IMG/VR virus record: IMGVR_UViG_3300036785_000572
Coordinates: 1-47,628 of that record
Source of the DNA: a virus
Length of the DNA stretch: 47,628 bases
Direction: 5' to 3' (one strand)
Shown: in pieces, positions 29,935 to 39,495 of the stretch
Layout: every line of letters starts with the position of its first letter
How positions within the stretch are numbered: position 1 is the first letter of the stretch
Notes under the pieces: model-generated
The model's database searches: none
The model's input: the letters and a program-made list of their open reading frames with translations, nothing else
Told to the model about the DNA's origin: nothing
Made by a program: the position numbers and the translations under genes

Positions 29935-30414
29935 TTAGCCCCCCGTGGGCAGACCGGTGCCGCCGGTCGGCGGCGTCAGCGCGCCTGAAATCGCCTTGAG
30001 CATGTCGGACCCGGCGGCGATGTCGCCGGACAGCAGCGCATACTTTGCCGTGCTCTGCAGATAGAGCGCGTCGCTGTCGTCCTGGTTCGCCTTGGCCACG
30101 AGGTTGTCGACGTCGATCGACTTCTTGGTCAGCCCGAGGTCCTCCTGCATATCGCTGTAGGCCGCCGCCATCGGCGAGGTCGGGTCGCCACGCGCGGCCG
30201 CCCGCGCGGCGCGGATGTTGCCGAGCGTCGAAGCGAGCTGTTCGCTTTCAGCGGCGCCGGTCTGCACCGCCGCAACGCGGGTGCGCTGCGCCGTCTGCTG
30301 CAATGTCTCGGCGCGATATCGCTGGCCGGCAGCGGTCCCCTGCGCCGATACGATATCGCCATAGGCCTTGAGGCCAGAGGAGCCGACCGAGGCGGCCGAC
30401 GCGAGGCTGCCCAT
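29935..30414 (-). CDS. Small internal virion protein (gp14-like)
   Basis: 159 aa. Starts with a Ser/Ala/Gly-rich segment (GSLASAASVGSSGLKAYGDIVSAQGTAAGQ) followed by long helices (QQTAQRTRVAAVQTGAAESEQLASTLGNIRAARA). This is the usual form of the first internal virion protein in T7-like phages, which makes the outer-membrane pore of the ejection tube. Position right after tail tube B agrees. Confidence 0.65.
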   Translation of the reverse strand: MGSLASAASVGSSGLKAYGDIVSAQGTAAGQRYRAETLQQTAQRTRVAAVQTGAAESEQLASTLGNIRAARAAARGDPTSPMAAAYSDMQEDLGLTKKSIDVDNLVAKANQDDSDALYLQSTAKYALLSGDIAAGSDMLKAISGALTPPTGGTGLPTGG

Positions 30415-30424
30415 CTGAACCCTC

Positions 30425-32692
30425 CTATACGGTCACCTCGGTGCCGATCTCCAAAACCGTGAACGGCCCGACGGTATCCTTGACGATTGCGATCCGCGGA
30501 TCGTAGGCGCGCCCCTTGGGCCGCCAGAACTCGGCGCCTTCGCGCACCGGCGCCGACTGCGTTGGGTCGTCGCCCATCAGGTATGTCGCCACCCGATAGA
30601 AGCCCATCACCGTGCCGGGCGCCGGCGACGTCGGCAGCTGCGGCCCCGAATACATGCGCACGAACAGAAAGCCGGTGCTATTGGAAAAATAGCACGACAG
30701 ACGCGACACCCGGCGGCGGAGCATGCGCTGCTTGATGTCCTGGCCGGGCCCCGACGATGGGATGAACGGCTCGATAGTGCCGGTCCACATCTGGCCGGCG
30801 ACCAGCTGCGGCGAGGTGAGGTCCTCACCGCCGATGAACTGCGGGACGATGAAGCCGTTGGCATCGACCTGGTAGACGCCCATCTGACGCAGGCCCTTGT
30901 CGAGCAGCGACACCGGTTGGCTCGGCGCCCACCACAGCGGGCCCTTTCCGGTCGGCGGCACCAACTGAAGCGGCGGCGCATTGACGGTAATGCTCGCGTC
31001 CATGAAGCGCAGCGGATTGCTGAGTTCGGCCAACGGCCCCGTCGCGCCGGGATAATTCGTGGTGAACCACACGTCGTTAAGGCGCGACGCGACCCAGCTG
31101 ATGCTGCCGACACCGGTCCAACGGACGAAACCAGGCGGCGCCTTGAGCTGGCCGTTCTCGATGTCGACATAGCCGACCGCCAGTGAGCCGTCGCCGTTGA
31201 GGATGTAGATGTAGCGCTCCGAGAACAGCGGGTCATCGCCGTCGGGACAGGCAATGGCGACCGGCGTGATCAGCAGCGCGCGGTGCAACTCGGAGAGATC
31301 GCGCGCCTCGTAAGGCCTATTATAGGCACCGGTCGCCGCCATGGCGCGTATCTGGTTTGCCGCGGCGTTGACGTAGATGATGGCGCCGCGAAAGAACCGC
31401 GGCTGCACCGGTGCCGCGCCCTCGTCGATGCGGTTGAACACCACCGCGCCGGTCGCGCTGAGCGGGTTCTGGACGTTGATCGGTATCCAGTAGGTGGCGT
31501 TGTCGCCGAATACGAACTCGTCGCTCTCGGCGCCGGCCACCACAAAATAGACCTGGGTCTTGCCGGGCGCCAACTCGAAGATGGCATTGTCCGCGGTGAG
31601 ACCGAGCGACGGGATGTAGAGATCGAACGGCGAGCCGATCGCCGACCAGATGACGCCGGACGGCACCCGCGGGATATTGCACAGCCCGAGACGCTGCTGA
31701 TCGGCAAAGCACGATGCCGGCCAGCCCTGGAAGGCGTTGATCACCTCCTGGTCCCACAATGTCACCGCCTGGGACGCCATTGGCGTCACCGCCGTCGCCG
31801 TGCCGAGACCGCCGCCAGGAGACACCAGTTCGTCGGCGGCGCCGATCAGCGGGTAGACGCCGTTGAGCAGCTGGGCGGTGAAGTTGGCCGCGCCGCCGAA
31901 CGAGACGATCTGCATCTTGCTGCCGCTGACGGCGCCGATGACCACGTCACCGACGGTCGCAATGGTCCGGATGTCCTGGGCACTGTTGGTGTTGATCTGA
32001 ACGCCGGCATACAGCGTCTCCATGACGGTGCCGCTGCCATGCTGGGCATCGGTGACGCTGGTGATCAGAATTTCCCGATCGATGTAGCGGATGTAGGTGC
32101 CGACCATTCCGGGGTCGAGGACATTGGCCGAGAACGTCAGACTGATCCCGACGCCGCCGCTGCCGCTCCCGGCGATGCCCGGCAGCAGCGTGATGTCGTG
32201 CGGCGCGATGCGATAGAACGGCGCCCGCTTCTGGGTCCCGAGGACCAGCACGTTGTAGAGCGCGATCGCGAACGTCGAGGTGTTGACGGTCCAGGTGATC
32301 ACCCGCGGCTGCATTCCGGGGAAGGTGATGAACAGCTGCGACTGCAGGATGCACCAGACGATCTGGCTGACGTTTGCCGCGGTCCACGGCAAGCCGGTGG
32401 CGGTGAACACCACGGTGCCGTTCATCTGGCGCAGCTGCAGCTGGCCGGCGGCGAAGCACAGCAGGAACGGGAAGCCGGGCCCCATCAGGATTTCCTCGAC
32501 GCGCGGGCCGTCGAGGAATTGCGCCGAGCGGCCGAACCGGTTGGCGAGGCCCTTGGTGTTGAGCTGGCGTGCGTTGATACACTGGCGCAGCCCGGCCTTG
32601 TAGGCCGGGTGATCCTCGTTGCGCTTCACATTGGGATCGACCTGACCGGCCGAGAAGTCGCGCTGCGCGGTGACGATCTGGACGGGCGACAT
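30425..32692 (-). CDS. Tail tubular protein B-like (T7 gp12 type)
   Basis: 755 aa from ATG 32692, which shares a base with the previous stop (TAATG). The N-terminus (QRDFSAGQVDPNVKRNEDHPAYKAGLRQCINARQLNTKGLANRFG) is typical of podovirus nozzle proteins, followed by long beta-propeller-like stretches. It forms the tail tip that the fibres attach to. Confidence 0.7.
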   Translation of the reverse strand: MSPVQIVTAQRDFSAGQVDPNVKRNEDHPAYKAGLRQCINARQLNTKGLANRFGRSAQFLDGPRVEEILMGPGFPFLLCFAAGQLQLRQMNGTVVFTATGLPWTAANVSQIVWCILQSQLFITFPGMQPRVITWTVNTSTFAIALYNVLVLGTQKRAPFYRIAPHDITLLPGIAGSGSGGVGISLTFSANVLDPGMVGTYIRYIDREILITSVTDAQHGSGTVMETLYAGVQINTNSAQDIRTIATVGDVVIGAVSGSKMQIVSFGGAANFTAQLLNGVYPLIGAADELVSPGGGLGTATAVTPMASQAVTLWDQEVINAFQGWPASCFADQQRLGLCNIPRVPSGVIWSAIGSPFDLYIPSLGLTADNAIFELAPGKTQVYFVVAGAESDEFVFGDNATYWIPINVQNPLSATGAVVFNRIDEGAAPVQPRFFRGAIIYVNAAANQIRAMAATGAYNRPYEARDLSELHRALLITPVAIACPDGDDPLFSERYIYILNGDGSLAVGYVDIENGQLKAPPGFVRWTGVGSISWVASRLNDVWFTTNYPGATGPLAELSNPLRFMDASITVNAPPLQLVPPTGKGPLWWAPSQPVSLLDKGLRQMGVYQVDANGFIVPQFIGGEDLTSPQLVAGQMWTGTIEPFIPSSGPGQDIKQRMLRRRVSRLSCYFSNSTGFLFVRMYSGPQLPTSPAPGTVMGFYRVATYLMGDDPTQSAPVREGAEFWRPKGRAYDPRIAIVKDTVGPFTVLEIGTEVTV

Positions 32693-33093
32693 TACAGCGC
32701 TCCCCCATTGGTGCTCATCAGTATCCACCGGCCCGGACCGGCCTCGGCGCCGTCGAAACTCAGGACCACAAAAGACGGGCCGGCGCGCATGGCCGCGTTT
32801 GCACCTGTCAACGTCCGAATGCGCCACTGCGCTGGCGACGTCGAACCGTCCTCGTTTGCAATCGTCATCACGAACGCCAGCGGGCTGTATATCTGGATGA
32901 TACGACCGTCCGTCCCACCGAGAATGCCGCCAATCGTAAACGCCCCCGTCGGGCCGGCGATACGGATGCGACCGGTCGCTGGTGCGGGAATGTTCGAGTT
33001 AAGGCCATTGACGAGCGTGACCACAGTTGTCGGTGGGCCAACAAGGCCCTTGTTCATCGCATCGGTGATGCCAAGCAGCGTTCTGATGCTCAT
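32692..33093 (-). CDS. Small beta-rich protein after tailspike
   Basis: 133 aa. The N-terminal 60 residues are Gly-rich beta sequence (GRIRIAGPTGAFTIGGILGG), and the C-terminal half resembles a small jelly-roll with GPGRWILMS. It is coupled to the tailspike stop by ATGA overlap. It may be a chaperone or cap for the spike or nozzle; not recognised. Confidence 0.5.
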   Translation of the reverse strand: MSIRTLLGITDAMNKGLVGPPTTVVTLVNGLNSNIPAPATGRIRIAGPTGAFTIGGILGGTDGRIIQIYSPLAFVMTIANEDGSTSPAQWRIRTLTGANAAMRAGPSFVVLSFDGAEAGPGRWILMSTNGGAL

Positions 33094-35594
33094 ACCAGCG
33101 TCCCCTGGACAGGCAGCATCACTCCCGACGAGGTCTCATGGAATTGGGTCGTCAGCACCTTTCGCAGCTGTCCGGTGTCGAACATGAATGTCGCCTTGAT
33201 CAGCGGCGACTGCCATAAATTGGAGCCGAACGAGTTGGCGCCCCACTGGGCAAGGTCAAATGCAAGGGCATTGGTCGGAAGATACGGCTGGGTAACGGCG
33301 TTGACGCTGACGAAATCGTTTGGCGCTTTGCCGATGAAGGCGTTCTGAGTGACGATCCGCCTGCCGGCGACGCCGCAGTTGATCTGAAGCAGCACGTTAC
33401 CAAGGTTGACAAAACCACCGACCGCTGGTGTGCGCCCGGGCCAGCTGAAATTAATGACGTCGTTGACATTTGCGCTCGGCCGAATGACTTCGATGTCAGC
33501 GGCGATCACATTGCCCTGCCACCCCGCCAGTCGACCGGGCGTCGCAAGGCCGTTGATGGTGTAGGTCTTGTAGTTCCAATAGTCGTAGCCGTTGGCATTG
33601 GCCTCGCTGACGAGGCGGGCCTGATCGCTGCCGTTACAATTCTGGAACAACACGCTTGGGCCGAACACCCTGGACATCGTTGCCTGGACGCCGGACACGG
33701 CAAAGGCCGGCAGCGTCGCGTACGGCAACGTTGTGTTCATGTAGAGGTTGGTGGCATCCTCGGTGTAGCTCATGATGAGGCCGACGCCGATGTCGCCGGG
33801 GAACTGACTGGCGAGCGCGTCCGCTGGAACGAGAACCACGTATTGCCCTGGAAGACCGGAGAACGTCACCGGCAAGCCGGCGGCATTGGCCTTGTTCAGA
33901 ATGAACTGACCATTGGCGTAGGTGATCGGCGTAGAGCCGTCGGTGCTGATGGTGAATGGAGTGGTGCCATCGAGGATGAGAGGCTCGTGGATATTGGGAA
34001 GATACGTCTCCAGCTTGCTGTTGCGAATGGATACGACGCCACCACCGCCCTGCTTGGCGCCGAAATTAATCACGTTGGTCAGGCCGCCGCCGCTGACATT
34101 CGGCAATATCTCGCAATTATCGATGACCGTTTCCTTCGCTCCCGTTCCGAGCCCGCAGATGATGCAGCCGTAATATTCGATCTTCTCGACGCTGGATGAC
34201 TGCGCCACCGAACCGAACTCGAATACACAATTGCGATAAACGAGGTGACCGACGTCCTTGTCGATCTCTGTCCCACCCCAATAATGGTCGCCGATGGCGA
34301 TGTGCTCATCGCACAGGCTCTCCGAGAACCCTGCGCCCTTCCAGTTTATGGTGGTGAACCTGCGACCCACCAGCGACGTATAAACGCCGCCGAGCGCCCC
34401 TGGCGGTATGTTGACCTGGATACCTTCATAGGTGTGATCGAGATCCCAATAGTTCGGCTGATTGCCATAGCCATATCCGGTCGTATCGAGCTTCCAAATC
34501 CGGGCCTTGCCGCAGCGGCTCATCTCCGGCGCTCCAGGCGCGATGAAATCGGTGAACGTCGACAATATCTGATACTTCGACGCCTGAACCATCGTTATGG
34601 CCCCGGTCGACGCATTGATGTCGAGGATTTGCATCCGCTGATTAAATTGTGCATTGAACGGGAACCCAGACATCTGGATGTCGAGACCGGCGATCATCAC
34701 CCATTCGCCGATGTTGAAATAAGACGTCCGGGCCGGCGTCTGCAGCACGACCTGCTTGTCGCTAATCTGCACATCGTTGATGAGGAACCCCAACGGCTGG
34801 TTGGGTCCCGCCGCAATAACGCCGTCACCGGCCCAATTCGGGCCGGTGACCAGCGAATTACACATGTAGAGCCACGGCTGACCGGTGTACTTCGATCCGC
34901 TGACGGTTTCATTATAGGTGTTGGTGAAGACCGCTTCATATCCCTTGATGTGAAGCTTGCGAATGCCATAGAACCCGCCAACACCGTTGGTAGCGTTGGT
35001 TGCCATCGTGTCCAGATTGAAATTGTAGCTGCCGGGCGGAAAATTCACTTTGACAAAAACACCGAGGCTGGAAAGATACCGCATCGTCTGCAGCATATTG
35101 AGCCAAGCTATGCTGTTGTCGGTGCCGGACACGACTTGGGTTGTATAGGAACACACTATCACCGTCCCTTGCGCATAGGGCGGGTTCACCAAATTGACGA
35201 CGCCGTCGCCGACAAAGCCGAACCATTTCGCATTCATCCATTCTTCGAACATGCGCACCCAGGCGCCGCTGCTCCCGCTCGATGCGGACGACGGCGCGAC
35301 AAACAGGCCCTGCTCAGGATCGGCGGCAACCGCCGCGGACATGTTTGCCAAACTCCACATGAACATTCCACCGATCACGGTGTCGGCCAGATAGACGCTT
35401 GAGGCACCGACGGGAATGGCAAGCGCAGCCAGTGCCGCTTTGGTGGCAACGGTATTGCTGCCGCCGCCGCCGCCACCGCCGATCAGCGCGTTGATGTCGT
35501 TGATCGCGCGCTGCCAGTTCGCACGGAATGCCGGCCCACTCTCTTCCACCAGCGAGCCGGGAACCGGGACGTTGGGGTCGATAGTCGACGCCAT
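33090..35594 (-). CDS. Tailspike with right-handed beta-helix (pectate-lyase-like)
   Basis: 834 aa. The N-terminal 60 residues are a linker with a run of glycines (GGGGGGGS). From residue about 115 the WFGFVGDG...NSIAWLNMLQTMRYLSSLGVFVKVNFPPGSYNF pattern marks the start of a pectate-lyase-type beta helix used by phage depolymerases. The long repeat-rich body contains many Asn turns. It probably binds and trims host surface polysaccharide. Active-site residues cannot be named by eye. Confidence 0.75.
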   Translation of the reverse strand: MASTIDPNVPVPGSLVEESGPAFRANWQRAINDINALIGGGGGGGSNTVATKAALAALAIPVGASSVYLADTVIGGMFMWSLANMSAAVAADPEQGLFVAPSSASSGSSGAWVRMFEEWMNAKWFGFVGDGVVNLVNPPYAQGTVIVCSYTTQVVSGTDNSIAWLNMLQTMRYLSSLGVFVKVNFPPGSYNFNLDTMATNATNGVGGFYGIRKLHIKGYEAVFTNTYNETVSGSKYTGQPWLYMCNSLVTGPNWAGDGVIAAGPNQPLGFLINDVQISDKQVVLQTPARTSYFNIGEWVMIAGLDIQMSGFPFNAQFNQRMQILDINASTGAITMVQASKYQILSTFTDFIAPGAPEMSRCGKARIWKLDTTGYGYGNQPNYWDLDHTYEGIQVNIPPGALGGVYTSLVGRRFTTINWKGAGFSESLCDEHIAIGDHYWGGTEIDKDVGHLVYRNCVFEFGSVAQSSSVEKIEYYGCIICGLGTGAKETVIDNCEILPNVSGGGLTNVINFGAKQGGGGVVSIRNSKLETYLPNIHEPLILDGTTPFTISTDGSTPITYANGQFILNKANAAGLPVTFSGLPGQYVVLVPADALASQFPGDIGVGLIMSYTEDATNLYMNTTLPYATLPAFAVSGVQATMSRVFGPSVLFQNCNGSDQARLVSEANANGYDYWNYKTYTINGLATPGRLAGWQGNVIAADIEVIRPSANVNDVINFSWPGRTPAVGGFVNLGNVLLQINCGVAGRRIVTQNAFIGKAPNDFVSVNAVTQPYLPTNALAFDLAQWGANSFGSNLWQSPLIKATFMFDTGQLRKVLTTQFHETSSGVMLPVQGTLV

Positions 35595-35597
35595 GGC

Positions 35598-36374
35598 TCA
35601 ATCCCAGACAGGGGGCGGACACGTTGGCGTTGGCGATGACGACGATGGCGGTGCTGGGGCGCCGCCGGCAACATTGCCGACACTCGGCACGCCCGTGCCG
35701 AACCATCCTCCCGGCGTCGGCGGCCACGGCCGGCGCATGCGGCGCGATGCCGCCAAGCGAGAATTGTAGAGCGCGCGCTTGGGCATCTGCTGGTCATGCC
35801 GCGCCATCGCCTCGCGCAGGACGATCGCCGCCTCGGCGTCCATCTTGGTGGCGCGGTCCTCGTCCTCGTGGTGACCGCGATAAATGCCGGCGATGGTGAA
35901 CTTGAGCAGCGCCTCGACCAGCAGCGGTGTTGCGTTCTGGATGTCGCTGGTGTTCGACGAGATGTAGAGGATCGACACCGGCGCCGGCACCTGCGGCGGG
36001 ATCGGCGCCGGCGGCCCGCCCTGCGCGTTGAGGCAAAGCTGCTTGGGCGACCCGTCGGGACCCTTCATGATCTGGTAGATGCAGGGCAGGTCCTCGATGC
36101 GGGCGTAGATCAAGTGCACGAGGTCGGCGGGCAGATTGTAGGCCGTATCCCAGTATGGGTCGCTCGGCGGATTGGGCGCCGGCTGCAGCACCCTCATGGT
36201 GCGGGTCCAGCACCATGGATGGCGCTCGCAGATCGAGGCGAGGCTGGTCTCGTAGGGCGACGAGGCGGCCTTCCACTCGTCCGAGCCGTCGTCGGCCACG
36301 GCAACATTGTTGTCGTTGGTCTGGTCGAGCGCCCGATTGATCAGGGCGAGCTTGTCGAGGGGCCATTCGAACAT
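35598..36374 (-). CDS. Tail tubular protein A-like (T7 gp11 type)
   Basis: 258 aa. The opening (LALINRALDQTNDNNVAVADDGSDEWKAASSPYETSLASICERHPWCWTRTM) matches podovirus adaptor/gatekeeper proteins. The C-terminal 60 residues are Pro/Ser-rich. It joins the portal to the tail nozzle. A GGTGCTTTGC motif is 32 bases upstream. Confidence 0.7.
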   Translation of the reverse strand: MFEWPLDKLALINRALDQTNDNNVAVADDGSDEWKAASSPYETSLASICERHPWCWTRTMRVLQPAPNPPSDPYWDTAYNLPADLVHLIYARIEDLPCIYQIMKGPDGSPKQLCLNAQGGPPAPIPPQVPAPVSILYISSNTSDIQNATPLLVEALLKFTIAGIYRGHHEDEDRATKMDAEAAIVLREAMARHDQQMPKRALYNSRLAASRRMRRPWPPTPGGWFGTGVPSVGNVAGGAPAPPSSSSPTPTCPPPVWD

Positions 36375-36405
36375 CGCCAGTTTCTGCGCTCACGCGCAAA
36401 AGCCG

Positions 36406-36415
36406 GCAAAGCACC
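36406..36415 (-). promoter_or_regulatory. GGTGCTTTGC motif, copy 3
   Basis: Minus strand GGTGCTTTGC in the 45-base gap between the 136-aa gene and the tail tube A gene; context CCC-GGTGCTTTGC-CGG. Confidence 0.55.
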
Positions 36416-36419
36416 GGGC

Positions 36420-36830
36420 TCAGGGGATCATGCCACCCTGGCCATCCTGGAACGGATATTTCGAGCCGACGAAGATCGGCTGCATCCACAGCCGCTGGAA
36501 CGTGGCCTCGGTGAAGTAGCGCGTCAGCAGGACCTCGCCGGTGTCGTGGTCGATCACCAGCTGGGTGGGCGATGACGCAAGCAGCGCGTCCGAGGCTTCC
36601 GGCAGTGAGACAATCACGCGCCAGATGAAGTCGTAGGGCTGATGCACGATGCCGCCGGTGTCGGGATCGGTGGTGTCGAACGCCGGGTCCCAGATGAGAA
36701 TGTTGGTGATGCAGCGGGACGGGTCCCAGCCGCTGGGCGAAGTGTCGGTGGCCGGATTGTGATACTGCGCCCACTCCGGGTAAGCCAGAGCCGTTGCTTC
36801 GTCGGCGAAACCACCCATGTGGTCGATCAT
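36420..36830 (-). CDS. Hypothetical structural-region protein
   Basis: 136 aa. Central segment IVHQPYDFIWRVIVSLPEASDALLASSPTQLVIDHDTGEVLLTRYF suggests a beta-rich fold; the ends are Trp/Pro-rich. It is coupled by ATGA overlap to the 647-aa structural protein and precedes tail tube A. Possibly a head-completion or adaptor protein; not recognised. Confidence 0.5.
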   Translation of the reverse strand: MIDHMGGFADEATALAYPEWAQYHNPATDTSPSGWDPSRCITNILIWDPAFDTTDPDTGGIVHQPYDFIWRVIVSLPEASDALLASSPTQLVIDHDTGEVLLTRYFTEATFQRLWMQPIFVGSKYPFQDGQGGMIP

Positions 36831-38770
36831 GTGGTCAGCCCTATCAAGTCAGCACTGCTTGCGACAATGCCGTTCCAAGTGCCGAACTGTTCAATATTGC
36901 CATATACAGGAGAAATGCTGGTACTACCGTAGTTTCCCAAGCCAGCCACCGTGGGCGTCACTGCTGTTAGTGAACCGCCATCCGTGACAGGAACAGCGCC
37001 GTCGGTTGTGATGCTGCGACCCGCGCCGCTTCCGCTAATCGCCGTCTTGTGAGATGGCGTTAGTCCGCCCGCGTAAGTCGAACTAAGAGTTGTTACAGCA
37101 TTATAAGTGGAGAAGTTCGTAGTATTATTCGCCTGTATGAAGATATACGCATTAGACCCGGTGCCACTGCCTCCGAAGAGGACGCCGTTGGCCGGCACAA
37201 TGGCCTGATTGTTGCTCTTCACCAGCGCCGTGAACGTCGTCTGCGTGAACGGGAAGGTGAAGCTGTCCGCCGCCTGCGTCACCGTCGCAGTGGTGGTGGG
37301 GATTACGTCTGAAATGAACGCAGCGTCACGTTCGCTGACATAATCAACTGCAATCGCATCGCCATTGGTGACGATACGAAAACCTATTACCGGGTTTGCA
37401 AGTGTAGCGCTCGGGAGCGAATAGAATGACCACGCACCCGTAATCGTGATCGGCGTCCAGGTGGACCCGTTGTCTTGCGTAATGTTAATAGCCCCGCTTC
37501 CGGTGATGCGCTTTACATACGCGCCCATGGTACGGACTGAGCTGCCATCGGTGATCGATTGAAGGGCCGTGGCATTCGCTGCCGTTGCGATAAGGCTCGA
37601 AGCCGCATTCGCAACACTATCGGCTCCCGTCTGGTCCTTGGCGGCCGTCACATTGGTCTTCGTCCATGACGTATTTGTAAGATCGCGATTTTGCAAACAA
37701 AGTTCCGTTTGCGCCCCGGTCAATCGGATGCCCTGGGGCACCCCGGCAAGGCTGGTTGGGAACCTAGCCACATTAGCCGCAGCGGTCTGGACGACCCCGG
37801 CCTGGAGGTAGGTTGCAGTTGAGGCCCGGGAATAAGTGGCACCGATGGCAGTCATCCAAGCGGCGAAACTCGGCTGAACGGCGCCAGCGGCCCAGTACTG
37901 GCTGCCGGCGAAGTCGCCGAACAGCGTTGGGTTGACGCCGCCAACCTGCGGCGGGAACGCTGGCGTAGATGCCGCGATCACGCCCGAGGTGCCAGTGACG
38001 GAAGTGGTCACCGTATCGGTCGCCGTGATGGTCTGATTGCCGGCCGTGTTGAGCGTCGCCGAGAACGTGCCGACGCCGGCGGTGAGCGTGCTGTTTGCCG
38101 GCAGCACCGCGGCGCCGTCGGTCGAAGTGAAATGCACCGTGCCCGCATAGCCAGGGAACGTCGCGCCGAACTGATCGAGCGCGGTGACGGTGACGCTGAA
38201 CGGCGTGCCGGCCGTTGCCGCCGATGGCGCCGAGACGGAAAACCGGGTGAGCACCGGGGTGCCGCCAGTGACCGGCGCGAAGCCGAGCGTCTGGAGCCAG
38301 GAGACGTCGGCGGCCTGGGCGACGATAAAGCCGCGGCCGTTCACGACGTAAGTGTTGCCGGTGGCTGGATTGACGATGACGCCGGGCGATGCCTGGCTCG
38401 GCTGCAGCGGCTCCTGCATCACAGTACCGGACGGCAATTGCACGTAGCCCTGGCTCAGGAACCACGGCAGGTCGGCCGTCGCGACGGCAGCGGCGCCATA
38501 GCCATTGAAGACGTAGCTGTTGCCGGTGTTGCGATTGGTGACCCGACGGGCCGGCGCCTGGTCCGGCCCGAGCGGCGCATAGACGACCACGCCTGAGCCG
38601 GCGTCCGGTGTCGTCGTGTAGCCCTGCGTCAAAAACCACGGCGTATCGGCGTCGGCAACGACCGCCGCGCCCTGGCCATTAAAGGCGTAGCTATTGCCGG
38701 TGTTGGGGTTGGTGACTTGCCGGGCTGACCCGGCAGCCGGCCCCGGCGGTGCGAAGACGGTCGAGACCAC
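36827..38770 (-). CDS. Surface structural protein: PWFLxQG repeats, Ig-like and lectin-like domains
   Basis: 647 aa. Residues 1-170 hold three copies of a roughly 55-residue module (TNxNTGNSYxFNG...ADxPWFLxQGY). Residues 175-265 look like an Ig-like domain (FSVSAPSAATAGTPFSVTVTALDQFGATFPGYAGTVHF). The rest is beta-rich and may be a LamG-like carbohydrate-binding fold. This suggests a capsid decoration protein that binds surfaces. GTG start at 38770 is uncertain. Its repeat module is shared with the adjacent 197-aa protein. Confidence 0.6.
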   Translation of the reverse strand: MVSTVFAPPGPAAGSARQVTNPNTGNSYAFNGQGAAVVADADTPWFLTQGYTTTPDAGSGVVVYAPLGPDQAPARRVTNRNTGNSYVFNGYGAAAVATADLPWFLSQGYVQLPSGTVMQEPLQPSQASPGVIVNPATGNTYVVNGRGFIVAQAADVSWLQTLGFAPVTGGTPVLTRFSVSAPSAATAGTPFSVTVTALDQFGATFPGYAGTVHFTSTDGAAVLPANSTLTAGVGTFSATLNTAGNQTITATDTVTTSVTGTSGVIAASTPAFPPQVGGVNPTLFGDFAGSQYWAAGAVQPSFAAWMTAIGATYSRASTATYLQAGVVQTAAANVARFPTSLAGVPQGIRLTGAQTELCLQNRDLTNTSWTKTNVTAAKDQTGADSVANAASSLIATAANATALQSITDGSSVRTMGAYVKRITGSGAINITQDNGSTWTPITITGAWSFYSLPSATLANPVIGFRIVTNGDAIAVDYVSERDAAFISDVIPTTTATVTQAADSFTFPFTQTTFTALVKSNNQAIVPANGVLFGGSGTGSNAYIFIQANNTTNFSTYNAVTTLSSTYAGGLTPSHKTAISGSGAGRSITTDGAVPVTDGGSLTAVTPTVAGLGNYGSTSISPVYGNIEQFGTWNGIVASSADLIGLTT

Positions 38771-38773
38771 GTA

Positions 38774-39367
38774 TCACGTCTTTCTCTTCGCCTTTTGCGG
38801 TTGCGGCTCCTCGTCGGCCTCGGGCTCCTCGTCAGCCTTGGGCTTTTCATCGGCCTCGAGGAGGGTGCCGGCGAGGACTGGCGAGAAGCCCTGGGCTGTA
38901 AGCCAGCCCACATCGGCGGCTTGAGCGACAACAAAGCCGCGGCCATTGACGACGTAGGAATTGCCGGTGGCTGGATTGGTCATGGGGCCCGGAAGGGCCT
39001 GGCTCGGCCCCGGCGGCTCGGCCAGGACAGTACCGGCCGGGACCTTGGTGTAGCCCTGATTAAGAAACCAGGGCAGGTCAGCGGCGACGATGGCGGTGAT
39101 GGTGAAGCCGGCGCTGTTGAAGATGTAGCTGTTGCCGGTGTTGGGGTTGGTAACCTGACGGGCCATCCCGCGATCGACATCGAACGGCATATAGAGCGCC
39201 CCGGTCGGTGCCGCCACAAAGCCCTGGCTCAAGAACCACGGGGTATCGACATCGGCCGAGACGACTACGCCCGAACCATTGAGGGTATAGACGTTGCCGC
39301 TCGGCGGGGTGACGGCGCGGGCAAGACCAGAAGCCGGCTGCAGCGGCGCATAGACAGTCGTGGGCAC
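38774..39367 (-). CDS. Decoration-like protein made of PWFLxQG repeats
   Basis: 197 aa. Three copies of the module found in the neighbouring 647-aa protein (VTPPSGNVYTLNG...DTPWFLSQGF; TNPNTGNSYIFNS...DLPWFLNQGY; TNPATGNSYVVNG...VGWLTAQGF), then an acidic/basic tail (ADEKPKADEEPEADEEP). The GTG start at 39367 has a perfect AGGAGG 7 bases upstream; the frame stays open further but without a ribosome site. Likely binds the capsid or is exposed on it. Confidence 0.65.
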   Translation of the reverse strand: MPTTVYAPLQPASGLARAVTPPSGNVYTLNGSGVVVSADVDTPWFLSQGFVAAPTGALYMPFDVDRGMARQVTNPNTGNSYIFNSAGFTITAIVAADLPWFLNQGYTKVPAGTVLAEPPGPSQALPGPMTNPATGNSYVVNGRGFVVAQAADVGWLTAQGFSPVLAGTLLEADEKPKADEEPEADEEPQPQKAKRKT

Positions 39368-39495
39368 GTTCGGCCTCCTAAAAAATTGCCGCGACAACGC
39401 CGCCGCGGCCAGTCCAGGGAGGAAACCCACATTTCACGTGAAACGTGGCCGTCAAAACGTCAGCGTGATGAACCCACGGCGTAGGCCGCAACGCT

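Noticed and set aside
31706-31713. Sixth GGTGCTTTGC motif in the tail tube B gene (partial match)
   Set aside because: Only GTGCTTTGCC is present, inside a conserved coding segment and far from any gene start.
31283-33187. Plus-strand 634-codon open frame
   Set aside because: Antisense to tail tube B and the small gene before it; composition typical of a GC-rich shadow frame.
30425-35594. Diversity-generating retroelement acting on tailspike or fibre (as in the podophage BPP-1)
   Set aside because: No reverse transcriptase gene and no template/variable repeat pair seen anywhere in the window.
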